A DNA stretch of 64,000 nucleotides from NCBI GenBank assembly GCA_050287605.1, contig JBNKCG010000042.1, positions 62,001-126,000 on the forward strand, given 5' to 3'. The notes under the pieces were generated by a model that saw only the letters and a program-made list of their open reading frames with translations, made no database searches and was not told where the DNA came from. The DNA is from QQUJ01 sp050287605 (lineage in GTDB: Bacteria; Pseudomonadota; Gammaproteobacteria; QQUJ01). Every line of letters starts with the position of its first letter. Position 1 is the first letter of the stretch. Of this stretch, positions 9,126 through 18,421 are shown piece by piece. The position numbers and the translations under genes are program-made.

Positions 9126-9347
9126 GACCTGTCTCACGTTTTCAGCTCTTTGAACGGGAAGCTTTTGGGCACGTTTCCGTTCCAACCTCGGAAACAGGCG
9201 AAATGGCAGAACATTGATGGCAGTCATGTTGCGACGCATCATCGTTGGAATATGCTGCGGTCTAAACGCGGCGTACAGTTTTAGGATGCAGCGCAGACGG
9301 CTTTCCTACGGATCGGTTGCCGCCCGCCCTTACCGGAGTGTTGTTTC

Positions 9348-12056
9348 GTGAGCGTCCGTAACCTCGAGTACCTGCTGCGCCCCCGCTCGGTGGCCGTTGT
9401 CGGCGCTTCCACTCGGCCGCGCAGCGTGGGCAATGTGGTGATACGCAATCTGCTGGAGGGGGGATTCGCCGGGCCGGTGATGCCCGTCAATCCCAAGTAC
9501 TCGGCGGTTGCCGGGGTACTGGCCTACGCGGATGTCTCGCGTCTGCCCGAAGCGCCCGACCTGGCGGTGATCTGCACGCCGCCGCCCACCATCCCCGGCA
9601 TTGTCGCACAATTGGGCGCTATCGGTACCCGCGCCGCCATCGTCATGACGACGGGCCTGCGCGACTGGCCCGAAGGCGAACTGGTTTCGGCGATGCTGCA
9701 GGCGGCGCAGCCCCACGGGCTGCGCATCCTAGGACCCAACTGTCTCGGGGTGCTCGCTCCCGGCCTGCGCCTCAACGCCTCCTACGCCCACCACCCAGCC
9801 GCCACCGGCAAGATCGCCTTCGTCTCCCAGTCGGGCGCCCTGTGCACCGCTGTGCTGGACTGGGCCAAGCCGCGCGGAATCGGCTTTTCGCATTTCATCT
9901 CTATGGGTGAGTCGGCGGACGTGGATGTCGGTGACCTGCTCGACTACCTGGGTGCCGACCCCTCCACCAACGCTATTCTGCTGCACCTGGAAACGGTGCG
10001 CGAACGGCGCAAGTTCATGTCGGCTGGCCGCGCCGCGGCACGCGTCAAACCGGTGCTGGTGATCAAGTCGGGGCGCAGCGAACTGGGCGCCAGGGCCGCG
10101 CAGTCGCACACCGGCGCGCTGGCGGGATCCGATGCCGTGTTCGATGCCGCCATCCGCCGCGCCGGGATGCTGCGGGTCTACGATTTCACCGAGTTGTTCG
10201 GCGCGGTGGAGACCCTGGCGCGCGGGGCTCCGGTGCAGGGCGAGCGGCTGGCCATCATTACCAACGGCGGGGGCCCCGGCGTCATGGCCGTGGACGCGCT
10301 GATCTACGGCGGCGGCCACCTGGCGGAGTTGTCCGAGCAGACCATCACCGCGCTGGATGCCGTACTGCCGCGCACCTGGTCGCGCGCCAATCCAGTGGAC
10401 GTCACCGGTGACGCCGGCGGCGAGCGCTACCGCGAGGCGCTTTCGCTGGTGCTCGAAGACAGCAACGTCGATGCCGTGCTGGTCATGCACGCCCCCAGCG
10501 CCCTCGGTTCGCCGGATGAGGTGGCGCGCGAGGTGGTACGCGCGGTCAAGGAGAGTCACGGCGCGCGCAAGCGGCCGGTGCTGACGACGTGGCTGGGCGA
10601 CGAGGCGGTCGTCAGCGCGCGCCGCCAACTGGCCGACGCCGGAATCCGCACCTTCCGCACGCCGGAGACCGCGGTGCGCGCCTTTCTGCACATCCTGGAG
10701 TACCGCCGCAACCAGGAGATGCTGATGGAGACGCCACCCTCGATTCCGGCGGCGTTCACCCCGGATGCCCCGACCGCGCGCGCCGTCATCGAGCGGGTCA
10801 CCCGGCGCGGCGACACCCTGCTCACCGAACCCGAGGCCAAGGAGGTGCTGCGCGCCTACGGCGTACCGGTGGTGGAAACGCGCATCGCGCGCAATCCCCT
10901 GGCGGCGGGGGAACTGGCGGTGGAGTTCGGCAAGCCGGTGGCGCTCAAAATTCTCTCCCACGACATCACCCACAAATCGGACGTGGGCGGAGTGGTGCTC
11001 GACCTGGAGGGCGAGAAGGCTACGCGCGAGGCGGCGGAGGCGATGGTGCAACGCGTGCAGCGCCGCTACCCCGAGGCGCGCATTGAAGGCTTTACCGTGC
11101 AGGAGATGGTGCGCCGCGCCGGCTCGTGGGAACTGGTGGTCGGCGCCGCCAGCGACGCGCTGTTCGGACCGGTGCTGATGTTCGGTCAGGGTGGTACGGC
11201 GGTGGAGGTGATTCGCGACCACGCCCTGGCGCTGCCGCCGCTCAACCTTAACCTGGCGCGCGAGATGATGTCGCGTACCCGTATCCACCGGCTGCTGAAA
11301 GGCTACTGTGACCATCAGCCGGCGGACTTGCAAGCCATCGAGATGACGCTGATGCGCGTCTCGCAACTGCTGGTGGACATCCCGGAGATCGCCGAGCTCG
11401 ACATCAATCCGCTGCTCGCCGACGAGCGCGGTGTCGTCGCGCTGGACGCGCGCGTGGTGCTGGAGCCGCAGCTGGAGCCGGGCGCATCGCGGCTGGCCAT
11501 CCGCCCCTATCCCCAGGAGTTGGAGGAGCCTTTCGTTCTGCGCAATCAGCGCGAAGTGCTGCTGCGGCCGATCCGTCCGGAAGACGAACCCGAACACCAT
11601 ATCTTCGTGTCGCGGTTGACGCCCGAGGACATCCGCTTCCGCTTCTTCGGTCTGGTGCGCGAGCTGCCGCATTCGCAGATGGCGCGCCTCACCCAGATCG
11701 ACTACGACCGCGAAATGGCCTTCATCGCCAGCGTCAGCGACGAGCAGGGTGGGCGCGAAACGCTGGGCGTGGTACGAACGGTTACCGACCCCAATAACCT
11801 GTATGCAGAGTTTGCCATCGTGGTGCGGTCGGACCTCAAGGAGCTGGGGCTGGGCAAGCGCCTGTTGGTCAAGATGATCGAATACTGCCGCGCGCGCGGT
11901 ACGCGCGAGATGATCGGTCAGGTGATGGCCGACAACCGGCGCATGCTGGGGCTGGCCAAATCGCTAGGATTCAAGGCGCACGCCATCGTCGGCGAAGAGG
12001 CGGTTGAGGTACGTTTGCCGTTGCAGGAGACGGGAGGCGCAGGCAGCCCCGCTTGA
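9348..12056 (+). CDS. NDP-forming acyl-CoA ligase fused to a GNAT acetyltransferase (Pat/YfiQ type)
   Basis: A 902-residue multidomain protein. Residues 1-130 are a CoA-binding Rossmann domain (RSVAVVGASTRPRSVGNVV). About 145-470 are the two succinyl-CoA-ligase-like domains, with the SHTGALAG segment holding the usual phospho-His. About 490-710 are an ATP-grasp domain (KILSHDITHKSDVGGVVLDL). About 735-895 are a GNAT domain (LGLGKRLLVKMIEYCRARG). This is the architecture of Pat/YfiQ protein lysine acetyltransferases. In those enzymes the ligase part is often inactive and regulatory; here the His-containing motif is kept, so ligase activity is possible. The start is GTG. Confidence 0.92.
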   Translation: MSVRNLEYLLRPRSVAVVGASTRPRSVGNVVIRNLLEGGFAGPVMPVNPKYSAVAGVLAYADVSRLPEAPDLAVICTPPPTIPGIVAQLGAIGTRAAIVMTTGLRDWPEGELVSAMLQAAQPHGLRILGPNCLGVLAPGLRLNASYAHHPAATGKIAFVSQSGALCTAVLDWAKPRGIGFSHFISMGESADVDVGDLLDYLGADPSTNAILLHLETVRERRKFMSAGRAAARVKPVLVIKSGRSELGARAAQSHTGALAGSDAVFDAAIRRAGMLRVYDFTELFGAVETLARGAPVQGERLAIITNGGGPGVMAVDALIYGGGHLAELSEQTITALDAVLPRTWSRANPVDVTGDAGGERYREALSLVLEDSNVDAVLVMHAPSALGSPDEVAREVVRAVKESHGARKRPVLTTWLGDEAVVSARRQLADAGIRTFRTPETAVRAFLHILEYRRNQEMLMETPPSIPAAFTPDAPTARAVIERVTRRGDTLLTEPEAKEVLRAYGVPVVETRIARNPLAAGELAVEFGKPVALKILSHDITHKSDVGGVVLDLEGEKATREAAEAMVQRVQRRYPEARIEGFTVQEMVRRAGSWELVVGAASDALFGPVLMFGQGGTAVEVIRDHALALPPLNLNLAREMMSRTRIHRLLKGYCDHQPADLQAIEMTLMRVSQLLVDIPEIAELDINPLLADERGVVALDARVVLEPQLEPGASRLAIRPYPQELEEPFVLRNQREVLLRPIRPEDEPEHHIFVSRLTPEDIRFRFFGLVRELPHSQMARLTQIDYDREMAFIASVSDEQGGRETLGVVRTVTDPNNLYAEFAIVVRSDLKELGLGKRLLVKMIEYCRARGTREMIGQVMADNRRMLGLAKSLGFKAHAIVGEEAVEVRLPLQETGGAGSPA

Positions 12057-12071
12057 CCCCAATACATGACG

Positions 12072-13142
12072 TTAGCGCAGCGCTTCGGCGATGCTGCGGA
12101 ACATCGCTTGGCGTTGTTGCTGCAACTGCATGCGACGCTGGACCAGCGGTTCGACCGCGCTCAGTACCGTGGGCTGCTCGCCGGTTTCCAGTGTATTGAG
12201 CGAAGCATCGATGAGACCAACGATGCGCTCCTCCACCTGAAAACTGTCCTTGTAGGTGAGCATGGCGTTCATCAGCGTGTTGCGTACTTTGGGGGTGAAC
12301 GTCTGCGTGCCCCCCCCGTTCAAGCGCACTACCGCCAGAGTCGCCAGTTTGCGCCCGCGGTCGATGGCGCTGCGCGCGCCGTTCAGGTTGGTCTGTCCCT
12401 CCTGGATGAACAGCACCGGTGGTGTGCCGTGGGCCTCGATCTTGTCCAGATACCCTCTCAGAATGGTGATGACCGCCAGGTTTGAAGCGATCACCGTCTT
12501 TTGCAACTGGTGCTGAGGATGATCGGCCGACGACAGCATGCCGCTAGCACGCATCATGGCATTTTCCGCTTCCAACATAGCGACGTAGTGTTCCAAACGC
12601 CGTGCGGCGAATTGGGTGGTGTCGACCTTCTGGCCTTGGGCGACGCGGTTGAACAGTGCCACCGATTGCGCGAAACCCTGCTTGACCTGCTCGCGCAATG
12701 TCCCTAGGTAGGCGGTTAGCTGACGCATCTCGGCCGAGAGCTCCGGTGAGGTCACCTGCGGTATCGCCAGTTGTTTCGAGGCTTGTTCGTAGCGCTGCAG
12801 CTTCGCCTTGTATTGGGCGAGGTGGCGCCGCGTTTGTTGCTCGGCGACGTTGATCGGAAGCTTGTTGCGCAGCACATCGGTCGATATCGCGTCGATCTGC
12901 TGGTAGTCCCCCGTCGCCTCAAGTAGCAGGTTGTAGGCGAGCTGTGCACGCTGAATCCAGTCAACGAACCGGGCGAGATCGTTGGCGGCCAAACGCGGGC
13001 TCGCAACGGTCGGCTGCGGTGGTGCGTCGGTCGTTGGTGGGGTGGTAGTCGGCTGTTCCTCGGGGCGGGAGGAGCTGGTGGCGCAACCGGTGAAGGCGAG
13101 TACCAACACCACTGCGCAGGCTATGTCCAGACGTGAAGTCAT
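12072..13142 (-). CDS. Putative lipoprotein, helical, unknown function
   Basis: A 356-residue protein with lipoprotein signal VLVLAFTGCATSSS (lipobox FTGC), then a Pro/Thr-rich linker of about 25 residues. The rest is almost entirely amphipathic helix, rich in Gln, Leu, Ala and Arg, with no Cys or catalytic-looking motif. It converges on the acyl-CoA ligase gene (15-base gap) and is divergent from lemA. The roughly 190-base gap to lemA has a small TGTCC/GGACA dyad and no clear promoter. I do not recognise the family. Confidence 0.75.
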   Translation of the reverse strand: MTSRLDIACAVVLVLAFTGCATSSSRPEEQPTTTPPTTDAPPQPTVASPRLAANDLARFVDWIQRAQLAYNLLLEATGDYQQIDAISTDVLRNKLPINVAEQQTRRHLAQYKAKLQRYEQASKQLAIPQVTSPELSAEMRQLTAYLGTLREQVKQGFAQSVALFNRVAQGQKVDTTQFAARRLEHYVAMLEAENAMMRASGMLSSADHPQHQLQKTVIASNLAVITILRGYLDKIEAHGTPPVLFIQEGQTNLNGARSAIDRGRKLATLAVVRLNGGGTQTFTPKVRNTLMNAMLTYKDSFQVEERIVGLIDASLNTLETGEQPTVLSAVEPLVQRRMQLQQQRQAMFRSIAEALR

Positions 13143-13331
13143 CTACCGGGTTCCGTTGTCGATGGGTTTGATGAACGCTGTGGTCAACGTGGCAGGCTTA
13201 CCCACCAAGTAGCGGTCATATCCTTCGATTCTTGATGTCCGTCGATGGACAATCTGAAACGATACGGCCGCTTGTTGGTTGCGCCGTGCCACAGTGGCAT
13301 CATGAGGGAAACTATAACGAAGGGTGTGGCG

Positions 13332-13847
13332 ATGGAATGGATAGCGGGGTTGCTGGCTCTCGCGGTGTTGGGTTGGGGTGTGGCGATCTACAACCTTCTG
13401 GTACGCGACCGCAATCGCGTGCTGGCGGCGTGGAGCGACATCGACGTTCAGCTCAAGCGCCGTCACGACCTCATCCCCAAGCTGATCGATGCCGTCAAAC
13501 AGTACGCGGCCTACGAACAGGCGACGCTGACCACTGTGACCGAGTTGCGGATCGAGGCGCAGCGCACCTCGAATGTCGCCGAGCTTGCCACCACCGAAGG
13601 CCGGCTGGGTTCGGGGGTGCAGCAGTTGATGGCGTTGGCGGAGAGCTACCCCGACCTCAAGGCCGACCAGAGCTTTCTTGACCTGCAGCACCAGCTCTCT
13701 GCCGTGGAGGATCACATCCAGTATGCGCGCCGCTATTACAATGGCGCGGTACGCAACCTCAACACCCGTATCGATTCCTTTCCCGATACCCTCGTTGCCC
13801 GCTCGCTGGGGTTTCACCCGGCGGATTATTTCGAACTGGAGGCGTGA
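13332..13847 (+). CDS. lemA: LemA family protein
   Basis: 171 residues: one N-terminal membrane helix (MEWIAGLLALAVLGWGVAIYNLLV), then helical bundle with family signatures VLAAWSDIDVQLKRRHDLIP and YYNGAVRNLNTRIDSFP. It ends with a PADYFEL motif. The ATG at 13332 begins directly before the membrane helix. Upstream in-frame ATGs at 13302 and 13245 would add non-family residues. The next gene begins one base after its stop, and LemA with DUF2207 is a common pair. Function is not firmly known; a role in envelope stress or membrane-protein quality control is usually suggested. Confidence 0.92.
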   Translation: MEWIAGLLALAVLGWGVAIYNLLVRDRNRVLAAWSDIDVQLKRRHDLIPKLIDAVKQYAAYEQATLTTVTELRIEAQRTSNVAELATTEGRLGSGVQQLMALAESYPDLKADQSFLDLQHQLSAVEDHIQYARRYYNGAVRNLNTRIDSFPDTLVARSLGFHPADYFELEA

Positions 13848-13848
13848 C

Positions 13849-15924
13849 GTGAAGCGTGGCTTATGGCTGCTGTTACTGCTGTTGGGCGTTGCGCAGGCGG
13901 TCCATGCGCGCGAGGAGATCCGCGATTTCAACAGTGTGATCCAGGTGTTCGCCGACGGTTCGATGATGGTGACCGAGACGCTGCGGGTGCAGGCCGAAGG
14001 GCAGGAGATCAAGCGCGGTATCTACCGTGATTTCCCCACCGACTACCGCGACCGCTACGGCAACCGCTACCGGGTCGGTTTCGAGGTGATGGAGGTGCTG
14101 CGCGACGGCAACCCCGAGGACTACCACACCGAACGGCGCGGCAGCGGCGTGCGTGTCTATATCGGCAACAAGAACCGCTACCTGCGTCCCGGGGAATACA
14201 CCTACACGTTGCGCTACCGCACCACGCGCCAGCTGGGATTCTTCGCCGATCACGACGAGCTCTACTGGAACGTCACCGGCAACGACTGGGCGTTTCCCAT
14301 CCTCGCCGCCAGCGCCGTGGTGCTGCTGCCGCCGGCCGTACCGCCGGATGCCATGCGACCGGAGGGTTACACCGGTTACCTCGGGGACAAGGGCCAGAAT
14401 TACGAGACCTACGTGGAACAAGACGGCAAGGTCTATTTTGCCACCACCCGCGCACTCGCCCCCCGGGAAGGGTTGACCATCGTGGTCGCGTGGCCCAAGG
14501 GCTACGTCAGCGAACCCAGTACCGAAGCGAAGCTCGGCTATCTGCTGAGCGACAACCTGCCCTACCTCATCGGCGCGGTGGGTCTGGCGTTGCTGCTCGT
14601 CTACTACCTGGCAATCTGGATGCGCTACGGCCGCGACCCCGAGGAGGGAGTGATCATCCCCCTCTACGAGGCGCCGTCGGGCTTTTCGCCAGCGTCGGTG
14701 CGCTTTATCCGCCGCATGGGCTACGACCACAAATCGTTCGCGGCGGCGCTGGTCAACCTGGCAGTAAAGGGGCTGGTGGAGATTCACGAAAAGGGCAAGG
14801 AGTTCGTGCTGCTGCGCACCGACAAGGAGGCCAAGGAGCTGGCGCCCGGCGAGCGCTCGCTGCTCAGTAACCTGTTCGTCTCCACCCGGCCCAGCGCGCG
14901 CAAATCGGAGGAGCTGGAGAAGCTGTTGCAGGAGTTGCGCGAAGAGCGCGGCAAGCTGAGCCTGGTACCGCGCCTCTTCGTGCGTGTGTTGCAACAGCGT
15001 ATCGACAACGTCGCCGGGGGAACGGCCAAACCGGTGAGCGAAGGAGACAAGCACTACCTGGACAGCGTGGTGCTGGAGCGCAAGAACCACTCGCGTATCC
15101 GCGCGGCGCTCAGTGCCCACGAGGCGGTGCTCAAGCGCGACTACGACAAGCGCTATTTCCGCACCAACTCCGGTTGGATGGTGCCGGGCGCCATCATCAC
15201 CCTGCTGACGCTGATCGGCGCCGCGCTCACGCTGCAGGGCGAGCGCATGATGACGGGGCTTTTCATGTCGGTGTGGCTCTCGTTCTGGACCATCGGCGTA
15301 GTGGTGTTGCTGCGCCAGGCGTGGGGGGCATGGAGCGGAGCGCGTTCGCCACTGGAGTGGGTGGGGGCGCTGTTCGCTTCGGCCTTCGCGCTGCCCTTCC
15401 TGTTCGGCGAAGCGGCGGGATTCTACGTGTTGGTCACCGAGGGTTCGCCCGCCATCCCGGTGATTCTCGCCCTGGCCTTGGGCCTCAATCTGCTCTTTTT
15501 CCAGCTGCTCAAGGCGCCCACCCGCGCCGGGCGCAAGCTGCTGGACCAGGCCGAGGGGCTGCGGCTGTTCCTGGAGGTGGCGGAGAAGGATGAGATGAAC
15601 TTGCGCAATCCGCCCGAGAAGACCCCCGAACTGTTCGAGCGTTTCCTGCCCTATGCGCTGGCGCTGGACGTGGAGAACCAGTGGGCGGAGCGCTTCGCGG
15701 GCCTGTTCCAGCGCCTCGACCAGGAGGGGCAGAACTACCATCCGGGCTGGTACAGCGGCAGCCACTGGAGCGCGTCGAACCTGGGCGCCTTCTCCTCCGC
15801 CCTGGGGGGATCGCTGAGCTCGACCCTGGCCAGCTCGTCGACGGCGCCTGGCTCCTCGTCGGGCTCCGGGGGCGGCGGCTCGTCGGGGGGCGGTGGTGGT
15901 GGCGGTGGCGGCGGCGGCTGGTAG
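13849..15924 (+). CDS. DUF2207 domain membrane protein
   Basis: 691 residues from a GTG that follows the lemA stop. A signal peptide (LLLLLLGVAQAVHA) leads into a beta-rich exterior domain with EEIRDFNSVIQVFADGSM and YWNVTGNDWAFPI, the core of DUF2207. Membrane helices follow near residue 240, then a cytoplasmic region and a second group of helices near 445-550. The extreme C-terminus is a Ser then Gly run ending in Trp, a frequent tail of this family. It is predicted to act with LemA; no enzyme motif is seen. Confidence 0.9.
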   Translation: MKRGLWLLLLLLGVAQAVHAREEIRDFNSVIQVFADGSMMVTETLRVQAEGQEIKRGIYRDFPTDYRDRYGNRYRVGFEVMEVLRDGNPEDYHTERRGSGVRVYIGNKNRYLRPGEYTYTLRYRTTRQLGFFADHDELYWNVTGNDWAFPILAASAVVLLPPAVPPDAMRPEGYTGYLGDKGQNYETYVEQDGKVYFATTRALAPREGLTIVVAWPKGYVSEPSTEAKLGYLLSDNLPYLIGAVGLALLLVYYLAIWMRYGRDPEEGVIIPLYEAPSGFSPASVRFIRRMGYDHKSFAAALVNLAVKGLVEIHEKGKEFVLLRTDKEAKELAPGERSLLSNLFVSTRPSARKSEELEKLLQELREERGKLSLVPRLFVRVLQQRIDNVAGGTAKPVSEGDKHYLDSVVLERKNHSRIRAALSAHEAVLKRDYDKRYFRTNSGWMVPGAIITLLTLIGAALTLQGERMMTGLFMSVWLSFWTIGVVVLLRQAWGAWSGARSPLEWVGALFASAFALPFLFGEAAGFYVLVTEGSPAIPVILALALGLNLLFFQLLKAPTRAGRKLLDQAEGLRLFLEVAEKDEMNLRNPPEKTPELFERFLPYALALDVENQWAERFAGLFQRLDQEGQNYHPGWYSGSHWSASNLGAFSSALGGSLSSTLASSSTAPGSSSGSGGGGSSGGGGGGGGGGGW

Positions 15925-16092
15925 GTGCGCATGGTTGGAGGTCCACGTTTGTTGCGAAATCGTGTCTGAGCACCGAAAATGGCCGCTCTGTGCGGCGTCG
16001 GGGAGGCGAGTCCGCATTGCCCATCCGCGACGCGGGCGCGTCATCGCTGCCGCCGGCGGATGGGCGCTGCGACGCAAGTCTGCATTCGGTTC

Positions 16093-16548
16093 ATGGCGGA
16101 AAATCATCAGCTGGAGTGTGAGCGCATCGGCGCCTGGATGGCCGAGTACGATCGGGCCGCCCGCGCGCTCGGCATCCGCCTGGATGCGGTGGGCCCGGGG
16201 AGCTGCCGGGTATCGATGACGGTGGGCGAATCCATGCTCAACGCCGTCGGCCTCACCCAGGGCGGCGTCACGTTTACCCTGGCCGATTTCGCCTTTGCGG
16301 TGGCCAGCAATTCCCATGGCCGCACCGCCGTCGCGCTCAACGCCAACATCGCCTTCACCGCGGCCAGCCGCGTGGGGGACGTGCTGACCGCGACGGCCAG
16401 CGAAGAGCACTGCGGCGGACGCACCGCCACCTACCGGGTGGAGGTGCGCAATCAGAACGGCGAACCGGTGGGGTTGTTCACCGGCACCGTCTACCGGCGC
16501 AACGAGTCCGTTACCCAGCATATGTCGGGAACGCCGTCGATCATTTGA
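16093..16548 (+). CDS. PaaI-type hotdog acyl-CoA thioesterase
   Basis: 151 residues with the hotdog core and the PaaI-like catalytic loop: MLNAVGLTQGGVTFTLADFA, where the G-G after the helix start and the Asp/Thr region bind the thioester. Proteins of this type hydrolyse aryl- or hydroxyphenylacetyl-CoA and similar thioesters in the cytoplasm. The ATG at 16093 starts just before the first conserved helix; the open frame runs back to 15979 but with unlikely residues. It lies directly before iorAB, which makes aryl-acetyl-CoA, so it could release or proofread that product. Confidence 0.85.
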   Translation: MAENHQLECERIGAWMAEYDRAARALGIRLDAVGPGSCRVSMTVGESMLNAVGLTQGGVTFTLADFAFAVASNSHGRTAVALNANIAFTAASRVGDVLTATASEEHCGGRTATYRVEVRNQNGEPVGLFTGTVYRRNESVTQHMSGTPSII

Positions 16549-16564
16549 TGTAGAGGTCGTTGTG

Positions 16565-18412
16565 ATGAACGCGGTAGTCAACGCCCCGGCGCAGAGTCGC
16601 CACCTGCTGTCCGGCAACGAAGCGGTCGCCCGCGCGGTGTGGGAGTGCGGCGTGCGCGTCGCGGCCGCTTACCCGGGCACTCCGTCCACCGAGATTCTGG
16701 AGTACGTTTCGCGGTACCCGGATGTCTACGCCGAGTGGTCGGTCAACGAGAAGGTGGCGCTGGAGGTGGCCATCGGCGCCTCCATGGCCGGCTCGCGCGC
16801 TTTCTGCGCCATGAAGCACGTGGGCATGAACGTGGCCTCCGACGCGCTGATGACCTTCACCGTCACCGGCGCTCACGGCGGGCTGGTGATCGCGGTGGCC
16901 GACGATGTGGGGATGTCCTCGTCGCAGAACGAGCAGGATTCGCGTTTCTGGGGCCGCTTCGCCCACCTCCCGGTGCTGGAGCCGGCGGATTCCCAGGAGG
17001 CGCACCGTTTCGTGCACCAGGCGTTTGCCCTCTCCGAGCAGTTCCAGACCCCGGTCATCCTGCGCCTCACCACCCGCATCTGCCACGTCAAAGGCATGGT
17101 GACGGTGGGCGAGCGCGATGCGCCCGGTGGCGAGCAGGGCTTCGTCAAGGATGCCGCCCACTGGGTGATGGTGCCGGGCAACGCCAAGCGCCGCCTGCCG
17201 CTGCTCTACGAGCGCGAGGCCAAGCTGGCGGCGTTCGCGGAGGAGACCGACCTCAACGTCCTGGAGCCGGGCGGCGACGACCGCGTGGGTTTCGTCACCT
17301 CGGGTCCTGCCTACATGCACGTCAAAGAGGCGTGGCCCGACGCGCCGGTGCTGAAGCTCGGCCTGGGCTACCCGCTGCCCAAGGAAAAGGTGCGTGCCCT
17401 GGCCGCCCAGGTGCAGCGCCTGGTGGTGGTGGAGGAGACCGAGCCGCTGGTGGAGCTGGAGCTCAAGGCCGCCGGACTCACGGTGCACGGCAAGGAGATC
17501 CTGCCGCGCAGCGGGGAGCTCACCCCCGACATCCTGCTGCCGGCGGTCAAGGGGCTGCTGGGCGAGGCGCTCTCCGAGACCGAACTCAAGCAGCTGGCTG
17601 TTTTCCCGCGCCCGCCCACCATGTGCCCGGCCTGTCCGCACATGGGGGTGTTCTTCACCCTGTCGCGGGTGCGCAACGTCACCATCGCCGGCGACATCGG
17701 CTGTTACACCCTGGGCGCCGGCCAGCCTTGGAACGCGCTCGACACCACCATCTCCATGGGCGCCTCCATGGGCGTGGCGCTGGGGCTGGACAAGGGGCGC
17801 GCCGCGCAGGACGCCAGCAAGCACATGGTGGCGGTGATCGGCGATTCGACCTTCCTGCACATGGGCATGCAGGGGCTGCTCGACATCGTCTACAACCGGG
17901 GCGACGTGACGGTGCTGCTGCTGGACAACCGCGCAGTCGGCATGACCGGCGGCCAGGACCATCCGGGCACCGGGCGCGACATCCAGGGCAATGAGGCGCC
18001 GCGCGTCGATTTCCCGCGCCTGGTGGAGGCCTTGGGGGTGAAGAAGGAGCGCATCCGTCAGGTGGATCCCTACGAACTGCCCACCCTGTTCAAAGTCCTG
18101 CGCGAAGAGACCAAGATTGCCGAACCCTCGGTGATCATCACCAACCGCCCCTGCGTGCTCATCGACCACTACCAGCCGGTGCCGCCGCTGCGGGTGGTGG
18201 AGGAGAAGTGCACCGGCTGCGGCAGCTGTCTCGACGTGGGCTGCCCCGCCATCCTGGTCACGCGCCGCGGCCAGGAGACCAAGGCCAGCGGCAAGGTGGT
18301 CGATCTCTCCTTCGTGCGCATCGAGACCGCCGCCTGCACCGGCTGCGACATGTGCCGCAAGACCTGTGCGCCAGAGGCTATTGTTCCGACTATTTCCGTC
18401 CAACCGGCTTAA
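16565..18412 (+). CDS. iorA: Indolepyruvate ferredoxin oxidoreductase, alpha subunit
   Basis: 615 residues. The order is an N-terminal pyrimidine-binding domain (AYPGTPSTEILEYVS), a middle domain, a thiamine-diphosphate domain with GDIGCYTLGAGQPWN and GDSTFLHMG, and a C-terminal ferredoxin module. The ferredoxin has two Cys sets, CTGCGSCLDVGCP and CTGCDMCRKTCAP. With IorB it oxidatively decarboxylates arylpyruvates to aryl-acetyl-CoA and reduces ferredoxin, or runs in reverse for amino-acid synthesis. The ATG at 16565 is chosen; a GTG three bases upstream is in frame. It is one operon with iorB and probably the thioesterase before it. Confidence 0.95.
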   Translation: MNAVVNAPAQSRHLLSGNEAVARAVWECGVRVAAAYPGTPSTEILEYVSRYPDVYAEWSVNEKVALEVAIGASMAGSRAFCAMKHVGMNVASDALMTFTVTGAHGGLVIAVADDVGMSSSQNEQDSRFWGRFAHLPVLEPADSQEAHRFVHQAFALSEQFQTPVILRLTTRICHVKGMVTVGERDAPGGEQGFVKDAAHWVMVPGNAKRRLPLLYEREAKLAAFAEETDLNVLEPGGDDRVGFVTSGPAYMHVKEAWPDAPVLKLGLGYPLPKEKVRALAAQVQRLVVVEETEPLVELELKAAGLTVHGKEILPRSGELTPDILLPAVKGLLGEALSETELKQLAVFPRPPTMCPACPHMGVFFTLSRVRNVTIAGDIGCYTLGAGQPWNALDTTISMGASMGVALGLDKGRAAQDASKHMVAVIGDSTFLHMGMQGLLDIVYNRGDVTVLLLDNRAVGMTGGQDHPGTGRDIQGNEAPRVDFPRLVEALGVKKERIRQVDPYELPTLFKVLREETKIAEPSVIITNRPCVLIDHYQPVPPLRVVEEKCTGCGSCLDVGCPAILVTRRGQETKASGKVVDLSFVRIETAACTGCDMCRKTCAPEAIVPTISVQPA

Positions 18413-18421
18413 ACACACCCA

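Noticed and set aside
13143..14012. Open frame of 289 codons on the minus strand opposite lemA
   Set aside because: It lies antisense to LemA and the DUF2207 start, which have clear family motifs; its own translation has low-complexity Arg/His/Gln composition and no signature.
15860..15924. Gly-run tail of the DUF2207 protein as a frameshift or assembly error
   Set aside because: Such Ser/Gly-rich tails are common in this family and the frame ends in a normal stop.
13873..16617. 914-codon minus-strand frame opposite the DUF2207 gene and iorA start
   Set aside because: High-GC shadow frame rich in Ala, Arg, Gln and His; the opposite strand encodes well-matched families.
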